Shown piece by piece: positions 41,101-52,790 of a stretch of 64,000 nucleotides of DNA (position 1 is its first letter; each line of letters starts with the position of its first letter). This DNA comes from Pomphorhynchus laevis (taxonomy: Eukaryota > Acanthocephala > Palaeacanthocephala > Echinorhynchida > Pomphorhynchidae). The notes under the pieces are model-generated. The model was not told the DNA's origin. It worked only from the letters and a program-made list of their open reading frames with translations, and did not search any database. Where the stretch lies: positions 30,559-94,558 of the forward strand of contig WNNJ02000681.1 of assembly GCA_012934845.2 (NCBI GenBank). Direction: 5' to 3'. A program made the position numbers and the translations under genes.

Positions 41101-44060
41101 GATCATTTTTCATATTATCATGACCAATCGCAAGACTACAAAGACAGCTACGAAGACAGATGCGGAGACAAAGACGTACACAAAGACAGCTACGAAGACA
41201 GCTACGATTGACACCAACTGTGTTCAACTACAATTACAGTGCTCGACACACGAATGCAGCGTCTGAACCTCCATCGCCTGCGACAACAGTACGTCTGAGG
41301 ATGACTCCTATGTGGATTTTGTGCCAACAAACTAATTCGCAACCTCTCCTCTCAGCACATATCAACCACCAACACGTTCACACAAACTACCCCGTCGTTT
41401 CCGATGTCATTTCTCCACCCACTGATCATGTCACCATATACACGTCCCATCCAATGTAATCTTCACTCCCCGACAACCCCCAACCCCTTCCCTCCTGTCT
41501 CGTTTCTCAATAACCTAAATCCATCAACTTCATCGATCAAATCACCTTCACCAACTTCAACTATAATTTCACTTATAACCTTTCCTCATATTGCTTGCCA
41601 CTCTCTATATTATCCATATTGTCTTTGCCTCCCTTTGAACCCACGCCCTTCATATCCTAAACTCCCAGCTCTCCTATCGTTAGCTCACCCACTCCCGTCA
41701 ATCGTCCTCTTCACGGAAACGTTTTCCTTCTCGCGATTGTCGCATAATCGTCACCAATATCACTCCTTCCACCTCATTATATCCACAAGCACATCTCGAG
41801 CACGATGTTTCCGCCTTCATATCCATCCTCTCGTCTCTTGTTCCTGCGGATAAACCATCCTTTTTCAACGACATCTCTCCTGTTGCATTCATCTGCCTAA
41901 ACAAATCTTCTCAATCTAATCCTTATCAGACCCTCTCATGAAAATTGTATTCAAGCATCGCTCTCACGCATCCTATGTCCTCTCCCAACGATTAAAACTC
42001 GTATCCATTTCACCCACCCGCATATTTCTCGATCGCACATATTCCGTAAACGCTCAACTCTCTTCTGCCCGCATCGAAAAACGCCGTCGCAAGGAAAACG
42101 GCGAAACATCCTTCTCCATCCGAAACATCAACGGAAATTTTCAAGTTGTCCACACCCGCCCCAAAATTCGATGACGCTCCATATCCCTCTGTATCTTCTC
42201 CACTAGCACATATCACCACACACACGGTTTCCGCCTCGGGCTCCTCAACACTAGATCTATTCTTCATAAATCCGATATCATCCTCAACTTATTCACTAAG
42301 CAATTCATCGATCTTTTCTGTCTCACTGAATCCCGGCACTCTGATTCCGATGACCTCTTCATTCGCCGTGTGCTATCTGCCGGCTGCTCACCGGTCGACT
42401 CAGCCCGCCCTCTCAGCTCATCCACTTTAAATTCTCGAATCATGGCGGCATTGCCGCCTTCGCCAGTCGCCCCCGCGTCTCTTTGCCAAATTACTCCCCC
42501 TTTCAGTTCTTGCTCTTTTAAATTGCTCACTTGCCATTGTTCTAGCCCGATTACTCTGAATCTCGCCATTGTATACCGTTCTGGTTCATCAGCTTCTACC
42601 TCCTTATTTTCTACTGAACTCACTGACCTCCTGTTCGACTGTTCTTTCTCCTTCATCCTATCACTAGTTCTTGGCGACTTCGAAATCCGCCTAGACCGCC
42701 CCTCTTCCACCGATTCCATCAGGTTCATCAATATTCTATCCAACTACGACTACAAACTCATCTACATTGCCTCACACATATCCTTAGCGGGGAACTCGAC
42801 ATCATCGCTATATTCGATCGTGATCCTGACAACACCTCACTGTCCATCTCCGATCCTGGTCTATCCGATCACTTTCTTGTCACCCTTGTTATCACTTCCA
42901 AACACACCCCGCCTCACAAACCTACCATCTTACGTTGCTCTTAGAGAAATCTTGATCTTCCTCTTAAGTAAGGCAGATCTCCGCTCTGCCTTACGTACCA
43001 AATGCAACTCCTTCTGGTAGCATAAAATCAACACTTCATTAAATTATATATCTCTCTGGCATACTTATAACTCAATCCTTACTCGCTCCTCCTCGTCTTG
43101 CAATATTAATCCCCATGATTATTCGTCATTTCTTCAGACCAATGTATCTACGTTGCTCTCTCACATCCCCGTCTCCATCATATCCCACTCTGCCCTGCCT
43201 AGCCTCATCCTTCCGGAACTCTTTCATCTTCTCCCTGTCTCACTTACCGAAGTTTCATATGTTCTCATGTCATTGCCCAGCAAAACCTCACCTGCCGATC
43301 CCCTGCCTACCCATATACTTAAATCCATATGCTCATCGATATCCCCTTTTCTCTCAAACTTCTTTATGGTTTAAGAGATAAACTTCTCTCTCAAACTTCT
43401 TAAGTTTAAAAAAAATCTTCTTTTTCCTTCTAATAGCATAAAATCTTCACTTCATTCAACTCTAAGACTCTCTGGCATACTTTTAACTCAATCCTTGCTC
43501 GCTCCTCTTCGCCGTGCAACATCAATGCCAATGATTATTCGTCATTTTTTCAGACCAAAGTATCCACATTGCTCTCTTTCACAACCCCTTTTCCATTCCA
43601 TCTCACTGCTACTCACATCGCCTCATCATCCCGGAACTCTTTTATCTTCTCCCTGTCTCATCTGCCGAAGTATCATCTGTCCTATGTCCTTGCCCAACAA
43701 AACATCACCGTCCGATCCCCTGCCTACCCACATACTTAAATCCATATGCTCATCGATATCCCCTTTTCTCTCAAACTTCTTTAACTCGTCCATCCGCAGT
43801 CGTATCGTCCCTTCACACTGGAAATCCGCAATCGTTCGTCCCCTCCTTAAGAAACAATCGCTCGACCCCTCCCTTCCTTCTAGCTATCGCCTCATTTCAC
43901 TTCTCCCTACTCTCTAAGCTCTTAGAACGCCTCTCTTTATACAGCTCAACGCTTATCTCTCCTCATCCAATCTCTACCCTCCTTTCCAATCAGCTTTCCG
44001 CTCTAATCACTCCACAGAAATCGCTTGCATGAAAGTTTACCACGACTTACTCATTTTACT
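41101..44060 (+). mobile_element. CR1/L2-like LINE, broken and internally duplicated
   Basis: Plus-strand relative of the 27.5-30.4 kb LINE. It begins with a repeated acgaagacagctacgaagac stretch (41137-41205), then a proline/serine-rich ORF1 region (to about 42170), endonuclease (42300-42900) and the segment before RT. That last segment, with its leader, is present twice in tandem (about 43020-43375 and 43430-43790), followed by the start of RT (TELACMKVYHDLLI-like, about 44040), where the element is cut off. The frame is broken many times. The DNA stays pyrimidine-rich and GC-richer than its surroundings. Confidence 0.75.
42340..42900 (+). pseudogene. LINE APE-type endonuclease, broken
   Basis: Pieces in more than one frame include SDDLFIRRVLSAGCSPVDSA, LAIVYRSGSSASTSLFSTEL, VLGDFEIRLDRPSSTDSIRF and DYKLIYIASHIS. 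The VYRS and LGDFEIR blocks correspond to the catalytic regions of APE-type LINE endonucleases. LGDFEIR lacks the usual asparagine after GDF, one more sign of decay. Confidence 0.6.
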
Positions 44061-44065
44061 GGAAC

Positions 44066-44395
44066 GAAGAATAAAATATTTCCCTTTACTTAAAAAATAC
44101 AATAGTTCGATTGATCCTGCTATCATCATCGATTATAAAAAAAATCGAAATGGCGTGAACATTTAATTTAAATCCTGATGGTGAATAATCCTAACGAAGA
44201 ATAAAATATTTCCCTTTACTTAAAAAATACAATAGTTCGATTGATCCTGCTGCTATCATGATCGATTATAAAAAATCGAAATGGGGTGAACATTTAATTT
44301 AAATCCTGATGGTGACAGAAGGAGCTATCGAAATATTGTATTTTTTAAATAAAGGGTAATTTCTTAATCTTCGTTCCTTTAAAATTATCTAATCG
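44066..44395. repeat. Tandem and inverted terminal-type repeat
   Basis: Two direct copies of about 125 bp (44072-44190 and 44193-44318), each running from aacgaagaataaaatatttc to taaatcctgatggtga. A partial inverted copy of their start follows (atcgaaatattgtatttttt ... cttaatcttcgtt, 44324-44391). The junction contains CTGATGGTGACAGAAGGAG then CTATCGAAATATTG, the motif type also found in the 23.7 kb inverted repeat. It looks like the remains of Penelope-like terminal repeats. Confidence 0.6.
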
Positions 44396-45056
44396 AAAAT
44401 TGAAAAAGATTATGGTTTTAATGTATTATTTATGATTATTTTAATCATAAAATGCTAACGATTGCAACAATATTTTTATGGATAGCATCAATTAATGTTA
44501 TTTTAATAAACGAACATATTATTAGATATGGTTTAAAAATTATTTCGGTTTATCGTTATCGTAAGGTAAAAATGAATCTCTAATTGAACGATGACAACTA
44601 ATTGAATTGCAAAACTATTAAGGAAAGATTAAATAAAAAAGCTAGTTTCATCTCTAATGAGTCACGGAGTCTTGTGAAGGATTACTTTATTTTACGAGCT
44701 AGCATCATGAAATAATATGTTTATACTGATATATCACGGTTTGCTCATTATTCTGTTTATATGAACGCTGTTTTGGCTATTTGCGAATTCATATTCGATT
44801 TTTGTCGCGAATATGGGGTTACTTTGCTGCTTATCTACGTAGTCTGCATTGTGGACTTTGTTATGTCCTTCGTGGATTCGTCGATGTGGTGTTCACTTAA
44901 AGTTGTTGAATGAGATTTCGCACTTGTAATTGTTGAAGCACTTGTAATTATTGTTGATGGATATTACGCACTGTTAAATCGTTGTAATCGATGCAATCGT
45001 AGTGATGCAATCGTAGTGATGTAATCGTAGTAATCGTAGTAATCGTAGTTTGTAAT
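44396..45056. other. Spacer with microsatellite before the next LINE
   Basis: AT-rich sequence. From about 44850 it becomes mixed and ends in a taatcgtag / gcaatcgtagtgat imperfect tandem repeat (44978-45056). It may be the leader of the LINE that follows. Confidence 0.45.
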
Positions 45057-45058
45057 TA

Positions 45059-46210
45059 ATGCAATCACATTTTAATCAAAAAATAGAAAACGTTGTCGGT
45101 GGTTCAAAGCAATCAACTGTTATGGTAAATTCCTGCTGTTTTCTAGAAAATAGTAGTAAAGATTTGGTAAGATCTTTAATTTATCAGTCTACTGATAAGG
45201 TTGGGACTGTTTGTGTTTCTCAAGGTGTGGACGTACTTTCTCCCATCCCTAAAGCAAAAAATCTAGTTATAATCAGACTGCTTCAACCGATTGAGAAGCA
45301 TAAGATATTCTCAACTTTCCTACGAAAGGATGTTGATTTACATCCTAAAAGAATAATTTTTAATTCTGTTAGAATTTTAAAACAAGTGTTAAAGTATCTT
45401 TCGCTACGTGTGACTCACCTCAGACTACCTGGACTTTTTTAAGAATAATTACACTTAAATTGCTACGATTGAGTCTAAACCTATTTTGACGACTCTCAAG
45501 ATTTCCAATTTCCCTCCTCATTTAAAGGAGGCTGACATTAACCTTCTAGAATTCTCGTTCAAAATGTCTTCGGTCAGGCCAGTCAAGAATAAAGATGGTC
45601 GAACAATCCCTATCGCTTTTGCGACTGTAGGTGGGATCTGGTCAAGCTCAATTGCTTGCTATTTCCGAAAGAAATCCCTTTTTGGGTTACAACCTAGTTT
45701 TCACGATAATTGAAGAGGATCAGTGGACTTATCCACATTGTAACACGTGCCATTTTTGGGAGCACTGGTCTTCTACATGTCATAGTCCTCAATGTTGTGG
45801 AGTCTGCTCAAAGGCAGATTGTCTATTCCTAATTAAAGGGGAGATATATAGCTATTCTCCCTTTTGTAACAATTGCCAGGGGGACCATCCGGCCTGATCC
45901 CTGAAATGCTCAAAATTTAAAAAATATCAACTGTACCATCTTGATCCAGGTTCAGCACATAGTACTCATGGGACGTTTTCTTCTATTATAGCCGGTCAGG
46001 GGAATTCGTTGCCGAAGAATTTTGAGTCTGATTCCAGGATGTCCAATGAGAACATTATCAATTTCCTAGAACAAAATAAGAGGGATATTATGGAACAGAT
46101 GACAACTTTATGGTCTAATTTACGTCTATCCTTCTGCCCACCTCAAGTTCCGGTTCAGCCTGTTCCAGAGTCTAAGAAGAGAGGAGCGTCAGCCGACGTA
46201 GTCCCCCTTT
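45059..46210 (+). pseudogene. LINE ORF1, gag-like with cysteine knuckles, broken
   Basis: Pieces: 45059-45442 (KNLVIIRLLQPIEKHKIF), 45490-45700 (TLKISNFPPHLKEADINLLE, DGRTIPIAFATV) and 45631-45897, which carries CNTCHFWEHWSSTCHSPQCC, CGVCSKADC and CNNCQGDHPA. These are three C-x2-C-like knuckles of the kind found in ORF1 of jockey-like elements. A final piece at 46009-46212 ends in a basic segment. RNA binding is the family role. Confidence 0.65.
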
Positions 46211-46379
46211 AAAGATTGGTAAGATGCTGAAGAATAAGCAGCGCAGATCTTGGGTGGAAAATGAAGATATTGCCCAAGAGGAAGTGCCCGCTCCGGACTT
46301 TGCTAGTGGCAGAGGGGGTGACTTCTCTGTTCTTGGTGTTGTCTAGTTGTGGTAATCCCGGTATAGCCGAACTAACACA

Positions 46380-46976
46380 ATGTTGAGTAGCGATGAGCTT
46401 TTTTCACTGAATATTCTTCAGTGGAATTCGGGAGGAGCTTCTGCCCTTAGGCTTCTCTCTGGCCGAGATGCAAATGTTATAATCCTTCAGGAGACGCGGT
46501 CAATCCGTCAACCCCAGGACATTACTCGATTTACCCCAAAGCACATTTATTCCCACTTTACTCCGTACATTATCCCTCCTCACTCCTCTTCTTCTCAAGG
46601 ATTCGTGACCTTAGTTAAATGCTCCCTAAGGTCTTCCCTCTTTTTAAGCTATTCTTGTCCTGCCCTTTCTTGTTTAGTAATTTCTCTCTGTAAGAACTGT
46701 AAACGCTTCAGTCTAGCCAATGCCTACATTTGTCCAGGGGAGATTCACAAGAACCGTGACCTCCTGGACCGGATTATTGATAGCGGCTACGACTTGGTGC
46801 TTAGTGATTTAAATGACAGAACTGGTCGTTGGATTAATGCTGCACTCAGCAGAGCTAGGAACCGGTACTTCCTTCATAAATCACCTTCCCCTACCCTTCA
46901 TTGCTCAACAACAAACTCTCTACTCGACCTTCTACTGCTTCACGAGAGATGGTTGTTAAAACCCCTCTGTACTTAA
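46380..46976 (+). pseudogene. LINE APE-type endonuclease, broken
   Basis: LNILQWNSGGASALRLLSG (catalytic N region), ANVIILQETRSIR (catalytic E), PHSSSSQGFVTLVK, LANAYICPGE and YDLVLSDLNDRTGRW (normally GDFNxH). The order and spacing match APE endonucleases. GDFN has become SDLN and the SDH end is missing. Confidence 0.68.
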
Positions 46977-47039
46977 CAGTCGAGGCAATACCTGTCCACC
47001 TCTCATGACCTAATTCGTTGGCGGATTGAGGCTGACACG

Positions 47040-48840
47040 CTGCCTCGGAGGAGATTCCACTTTGATCCAATTAGAGTGGCGCTCTTTCAGGCAGCTGTTC
47101 GGCTCTTCCCCCGAATTGGGAAAGAGAGCTTAACCGAATTTAACTCCTACCTCTTCTCGCAAGCTACCGGGATTTTATCAACTACCTACAAAGGTCGCAT
47201 TTTCAATCCCACTCCAACAAAACTCAAGACCCTTACACATATGCTCCATTCACCCAATCTCTCTGCTTCTGCCCGTCAATCTCTCTTGAAAGAATACTGG
47301 AGCACTAGATATAGGTTCCAGCTGGGCAAGGATAGGGCTACATTGCTCTCCTTAATTCGGCCCTGTCTGCCTTCTGAAAGATATTCAAGAAAGAGAGATT
47401 TGTCTGTTGGAAGGAGAGGGCATCTGGTTGGATCGGTAGTATTGGTATTGTTAAAGTTTTGGAGGAGTCACTAGCCCTACACAATTATGGAGTCACGCAA
47501 TCACCGCAACCAATCTCGCCTTGGGAAACTTCAGGAGTAAAGATCTCTCAGTTTCTGAGATCCTTGATGCCTGGGGGCCTCTTCCGGGCATCTCCAAGAC
47601 CAACGCTTCACTCTCTTCCCGGTTCTGTCAGCTTTTAACAGCTGATCAAAGGAGAGAATTGGCCGTCACTACGCTTTTAGTATCGCCATCTGATGTTGCC
47701 GGCATCAATATTAGTAAGAGAATTTTTATCCATAAGAGAAATCCGGTTCACTCTCCAAAAGAGCTACGGCCTATCTCGATTCAAAATTTCCTCGTATCGA
47801 TCTACGAAAAATCGCTTGCGCGTAGAATCCGCGACTATCTGAGTTGACATAATTTAATCCCACCTGTTTCCATGGGTTTGTCAAGGGTCGCTCGGTCCAT
47901 TCAGCAGTAGGTGAAGTGCAGCACTTCTGTCAGGAGAATAGTCTTCAACTCGTTGTAGTTGTTTTCCTTGATTTTTCTGCTGATTTTGACCGCATCTTCA
48001 TTCCATTTGTTATCTCTTCTCTCAGGTCCCTCAGTTGCCTGCGAGGATTGTTAACAGGGTGGAGATACTGTTGTACACCAAGCGTTTATACTATAATGAC
48101 GATCCTGATGCACGTCAGTTCTACCCTATTACAGGAGTGCCTCAAGGCTCACCTCTTTCTCCTATCTTGTTCCTTGCTGATTCCATTCAACTTTTTAAAA
48201 TATTTAAACCCGAAAAACGTCTTGTGGTTTACGCTGATGACACCACAGCCCTGTTTTCGGGACGCAGGTACATAGACGTAGTCTCTGACATCAGCCGTTT
48301 CCTTTTGAGATTAAAAGACCAGTTACCCCAACCCAATCTTGTTTTAAACTCCTCCAAATCGCAGGTGGTTGTCTTTCATGGCTCCCCTGCGACGAAGAAA
48401 AAGCTTAAGAGACTAGCACTCTCTACACTCTCCTCCACTTTGCATAATCAACCACTCCCTATCTTCTCTAGTCGTGTAAGATACCTGGGGTTCACTGTGA
48501 CCGTAAAATGGTAAGCTAAAGCTGACCTGGATAGACTCAAACGTATCCTGAAGAAAGCTAGGTAGGCCCTGAAACGGGCTCAACATATGTCATTAAGGGA
48601 GAAAACTCAGGTACGCCTCTGGGGTACCTTGGCTATCTCGGGATTAGTCTTCTTTTCTAGAGGACGTTCTCCTGAGCAAAGACTAAGGTTTTTGAAGCTG
48701 CTCGTCTCTCGTCTGCCCAGCATAGTCCGCCGCGATTGGATCCTTCGGGGAGTGGCAGACCCCGGGTGGTTCAGTTGTAAGGCGGTGTGTTGGATCGGCT
48801 GGTGGGCTCAGATTACCCCGGATCTGATTATGGTGTGAGA
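47040..48840 (+). pseudogene. LINE reverse transcriptase, broken
   Basis: Pieces include SPKELRPISIQNFLVSIYEK and LARRIRDYL (47740-47847), VVFLDFSADFDRIFI (motif A, 47960), ITGVPQGSPLSPILFLADSI (motif B, 48130), RLVVYADDTTALFSG (catalytic YADD, 48220) and SSKSQVVVFHG with SRVRYLGFTV (48360-48500). All lie in the right order but in several frames. A 73-bp piece around 48063-48135 is duplicated at 49993-50065. Confidence 0.72.
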
Positions 48841-49992
48841 AGACTTAGACAGTGAAGATATCAAGATTAAGATCAATGTTTGTTTGACCAAACCTGTGTC
48901 TAGTTTTTCTGTCTTTTTAATTATCTCGTGTTTGTTTATTCATAAAATACTTATTATTAGTTTGTAATTATATTGTAGTTAGAGCAGTTATAATCAAGAA
49001 TTTTTAAGAATTTTTAAGAATAAATATTATTTTTTTAAATCATATTTGTTTCGATATTGTATTATATCGATCTTTATTTCGAATATTGTCTGTAAAAATA
49101 AATGTAAATTACATGAAATTTATATAAAATTTACAGAAAATTTATGTAATTAATAAAATCTTTACCGTTAATTATTGCCAATATCAATATTTTCATTTAA
49201 AGTAAAATAAAGAAAATAACTTTGTTGTATAAAATTGTGAAATTAGATATAAATGTAAATTTATGTGTATTTAAATTTAGCAGAAGAAAACAACAAAGTG
49301 ATTAAAATATAAAGAATACTGAGCAGTTACAATATCTGTCGGTAAAAAAATCTGTTAAAATATTGCGTGTGAAAAGTGAATTTTCTCATGATATTGATAA
49401 GCCGAATTTAAACGAAATAAAAAATATTCGATCATTTACAACTGCTCTAAAGTGATGCAATGGGATAAAACACGCAATGTGGCAATGTGTGATATCACAA
49501 GAAAAGCAAAGTAATTAAATGAGCATTCATGAAACAAACATAATAGTTTAAAGACGTAATATTCCTTGCATTAGTATTTATTCAATTATTAATTTATCCA
49601 ATTCTTTTTAATTTTTTACTATATATTGATAGATTAGTAAAATATAATACATTAATAAAAATATAGCAAGTTAACGGAAATATAGTAAATAGATTTATAG
49701 TATAAATCTATTTATACTATAAATAGATTGATATTTTAGTATAAATATAATTATACAGTACATTCAAAGGAATTTAAAGGATTTTAATGGTAACATCCAT
49801 TAAAGTTTTTCTATCGTATTACATTTAATAAGTTTTATATATTTATTCTAATCTCTTAAATATATTTATATTATATTAAAGATAGTTGTAAGAACAATTT
49901 TTTTTATTGATAATAGGAAAATTGCCATCAAATGCTATCGCCCATGTCATTTAAAGATTAAAAATTTTCTGCTAATAGTTCCATATTTTTAC

Positions 49993-50065
49993 AGATACTG
50001 TTGTACACCAAGCGTTTATACTATGATGACGATCCTGATGCACGTCAGTTCTACCCTATTACAGG
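49993..50065 (+). mobile_element. 73-bp scrap of the upstream LINE RT
   Basis: Matches 48063-48135 with one substitution (ctatgatgac against ctataatgac). It ends where the sequence turns back on itself: GTTCTACCC ... GGGTAGAAC is a 9-bp inverted repeat across the end. Nothing else of the LINE is nearby. Confidence 0.9.
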
Positions 50066-50289
50066 GTAGAACTTATATTCTCAATGTGATTTAACGAGAT
50101 AGGTGGAAAATAGATAAAGTTAAGAAATTTAATTTCAAACATCCTTTTTAGGTTGTTTTTTAAAACTAAGAATACGTAAATTTCGGCAATGAATCACAAT
50201 GAATAAATAAAGTTGATAAATAAAGTTGATATTTCTATTAATCGAAACCAGCATTATTTTTGAGATAATATATGTCGTTACTTATATTG

Positions 50290-50990
50290 TTGAGTTGCCT
50301 CTATCTTGAATAAAGCAGATAATTTATTCAGTTATTCTACGCCTCGAAAGGCATATACCTTTTATTTTAATATCAAAAACAATTGAATTAACAGAATATC
50401 AAAGATACGAGAAAATAGATTTTATTCAATGATTCCTAAAAGTTACCTTATTGACTGATGGTTGTAACATGATAAACATCAATATATATTTTAAAATAAG
50501 GATCTCGATTAGCTTAAACGTTTGTTTATCCAGTAACATTAGTTTTATTTTAATGGATACATTCGGTTAAATCTAAAATACTAAAAATCATGGTTATATA
50601 TGTTCATGTAATATTCGTGTAAAATTATGTCTCTATATCTTATGTATATCGAATAAGCCAGCTAACTTATTCAATTATAAATTGAATAAGTATTATTCAA
50701 TTTATAATTTTATAAATTTTCTAAAATTATAAATGTAAAATGATAAAGTTCAATACACATGTTTCCACTTACAAATACAATATGTGTAAGCAAAATGTAA
50801 TGTAATATATTTTTAGGCATACTGGCGTCATTTTCGCATATCTTATTTATATCGTATCTTCTTTATTTATTATTTATATCGAATAGGCCAGATAACTTAT
50901 TCAATTATCCAAAGCCTCGAAACGGATATCTCCTTTTATTTAAATATTAAGTAATTGAATGAACAGAATATCAAAGATGTGAGAAACTGA
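50290..50990. repeat. Direct repeat, two full copies and one partial
   Basis: 50300-50415 and 50870-50985 share cagataa-ttattcaattat, gcctcgaaa-g-atat and acagaatatcaaagat. 50640-50680 holds a partial third copy (aataagccagctaacttatt). By eye they are about 75-80 percent alike. Unknown class. Confidence 0.65.
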
Positions 50991-52015
50991 GGTATTCATC
51001 TAAAATTACTTTGCAAAATTTAATCCTACTTTCTACTGTCAGTTAATTGATTGATAACTTACATTAGTTTCGTATCTCATACACAAAGTATCAATGATAT
51101 CGGTGGCATTACGTGTAATGAATATTATTTATGTAACAAATAAATACATAAATACAAATATATAATAATTAATTCTGGAATTAATTATTTCAGAAATTAA
51201 TTAATTAAAAATTAATTTATTAATTAATAAATCAATTTTGGAATTTTTTAAGGAATTTCTAATATAAATGGTATCAGAACAACAGCAATTATCTCCTTTA
51301 TTTGCTTTGCAGATATCGCATTTTCAATAAATTTAAAAATAATAAATGATAACGTTTAATAGTGCATTGTAAGAAAATACATAACGTTAAATCGATTTAG
51401 CTTCAATTCATGGTGTATATCGGTAGAAACTTACGTTTGAAAAAACAGACCGCTTTATTATAAATCGATGGCTTGCAACGACTTTCAATTAGAAATTCAA
51501 AGCCTTGACTGCTTTTGAGATTGAACAGTTTGGAAAATTCCTTAAGTAAATTGATTTGCCAACGTTAAGTTCATCAAAAGGAATAACTTTCTTGACATTG
51601 ATCAGTAGAGAAAATTCCTTACGTAAATTGATTTGCAACGTTATGAACTGTAACGTTGTTAGCGTAAGTAAACAACTGCGGTTTAGATTTAGTTCCCTGT
51701 GATAGTTGTAACTCCAGATTTGTATTATACGCTTCCCAAATAGTCAAAACCTTCTCTTCAGTCATTGGCGACTGCAGAAGTAATTGAAAATAAATTATTG
51801 CAATATAAATGTTTTAACATTTCGTATAAGAACGGAATAAAATAATCGTTGTGTTGTGGATTCGAATTGCGAATATTAGTTACCGCCCACACCAAATATA
51901 GAACACATTAATTGTGTAATTTAATATTATATAAGCCAAATATAAACCAGCATTTCGGCGACAAGGAATCAGCAGAGGCAGTAAAAGGACCGAAACACGA
52001 AATGTAGGTGTGGGC

Positions 52016-52060
52016 TCACTGCTGATGAGGTCCACCCACGCTGATTGTAGTGTACAGTGA
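52016..52060 (+). ncRNA. Hammerhead-like motif, divergent subfamily, unit 1
   Basis: Stem I TCACTG (52016-52021) pairs with CAGTGA (52055-52060). CTGATGA is at 52022-52028 and TGTA precedes the second strand. At the position of GAAA the sequence is GATT, so the plain type I core is incomplete. The upstream GGACCGAAAC (51987-51996) could supply GAAA and pair its GGACC with GGTCC after CTGATGA. That arrangement works only between neighbouring units or molecules. Confidence 0.4.
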
Positions 52061-52381
52061 TGCTGATAGGATTTAAACAACCACACGAGGATAATATCAA
52101 ACCGACCAGTTAAGAATAACGGCTCGTGTATGCAATATTCACAATAGTAAAAAGACAGCTTACGGTTTACTGTCCAGTGAACATTTCGTATAAGAACGGA
52201 ATAAAAAAAATCGGTGTGTGGTGGATTCGAATTGCGAATATTAGTTACCGCCCACACCAAATATAGAACACATTAATTGTGTAATTTAATATTATATAAG
52301 CCAAATATAAACCAGCATTTCGGCGACAAGATGTTAAGCAGAAGCAGTAACAAGACCGAAACACGAAATGTAGGCGTGGGC

Positions 52382-52426
52382 TCACTGCTGATGAGGTCCA
52401 CCCACGCTGATTGTAGTGTACAGTGA
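52382..52426 (+). ncRNA. Hammerhead-like motif, divergent subfamily, unit 2
   Basis: Same as unit 1: TCACTG/CAGTGA stem I, CTGATGAGGTCC, GATT and GTGTA. The overlapping hairpin is GGCGTGGG (52373-52380) with CCCACGCT. Compared with GGTATTGG/CCAATACT in the 27 kb copy, three positions changed on both sides so that pairing is kept. Confidence 0.4.
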
Positions 52427-52745
52427 TGCTGATAGGATTTAAACAACCACACGAGGATAATATCAAACCGACCAGTTAAGAATAATGGCTCGTGTATGCA
52501 ATATTCACAATAGTAAAAAGACAGCTTACGGTTTACTGTCCAGTGAACATTTCGTATAAGAACGGAATAAAAAATCGGTGTGTGGTGGATTCGAATTGCG
52601 CATATTAGTTACCGCTCACATCAAATATAAAACACATTAATTGTGGAATTTGATATTATATAAGCAAAATAAAAACCAGCATTCCGACGACAATGAGTTC
52701 AGAAGAAGCAGTAACATGACCAAAAAACGAAATGTAGGCGTGGGC

Positions 52746-52790
52746 TAACTGCTGATGAGGTCCACCCACGCTGATTGTAGTGTACAGTGA
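52746..52790 (+). ncRNA. Hammerhead-like motif, divergent subfamily, unit 3
   Basis: As in units 1 and 2, but stem I has one mismatch (TAACTG with CAGTGA) and the upstream GAAAC is lost (ccaaaaaacg). Likely dead. Confidence 0.35.

Larger units (their letters stand above)
45057..49030 (+). mobile_element. Decayed non-LTR element with zinc-knuckle ORF1
   Basis: From 5' to 3': a gag-like ORF1 with cysteine-histidine knuckles, APE-type endonuclease and RT, then an untranslated tail ending in a tttttaagaa-repeated AT-rich stretch near 49030. The knuckles plus APE-RT layout fits jockey/R1/I-type LINEs. There are many stops and frame shifts. The LINE is not related to the CR1-like copies upstream. 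Confidence 0.75.
49031..51816. other. Long AT-rich region
   Basis: No gene supported. It contains a 73-bp LINE scrap (49993-50065) and a dispersed direct repeat (50290-50990), listed separately. Confidence 0.45.

Noticed and set aside
42010-42743. Minus-strand frames with charged residues (85 and 159 aa)
   Set aside because: Antisense of the pyrimidine-rich LINE; the charge comes from the composition.
51880-52466. Minus-strand frames of 126 and 73 residues repeated in the 52 kb array
   Set aside because: They recur only because the satellite repeats; they cross the ribozyme-like core and have no homology that I recognise.
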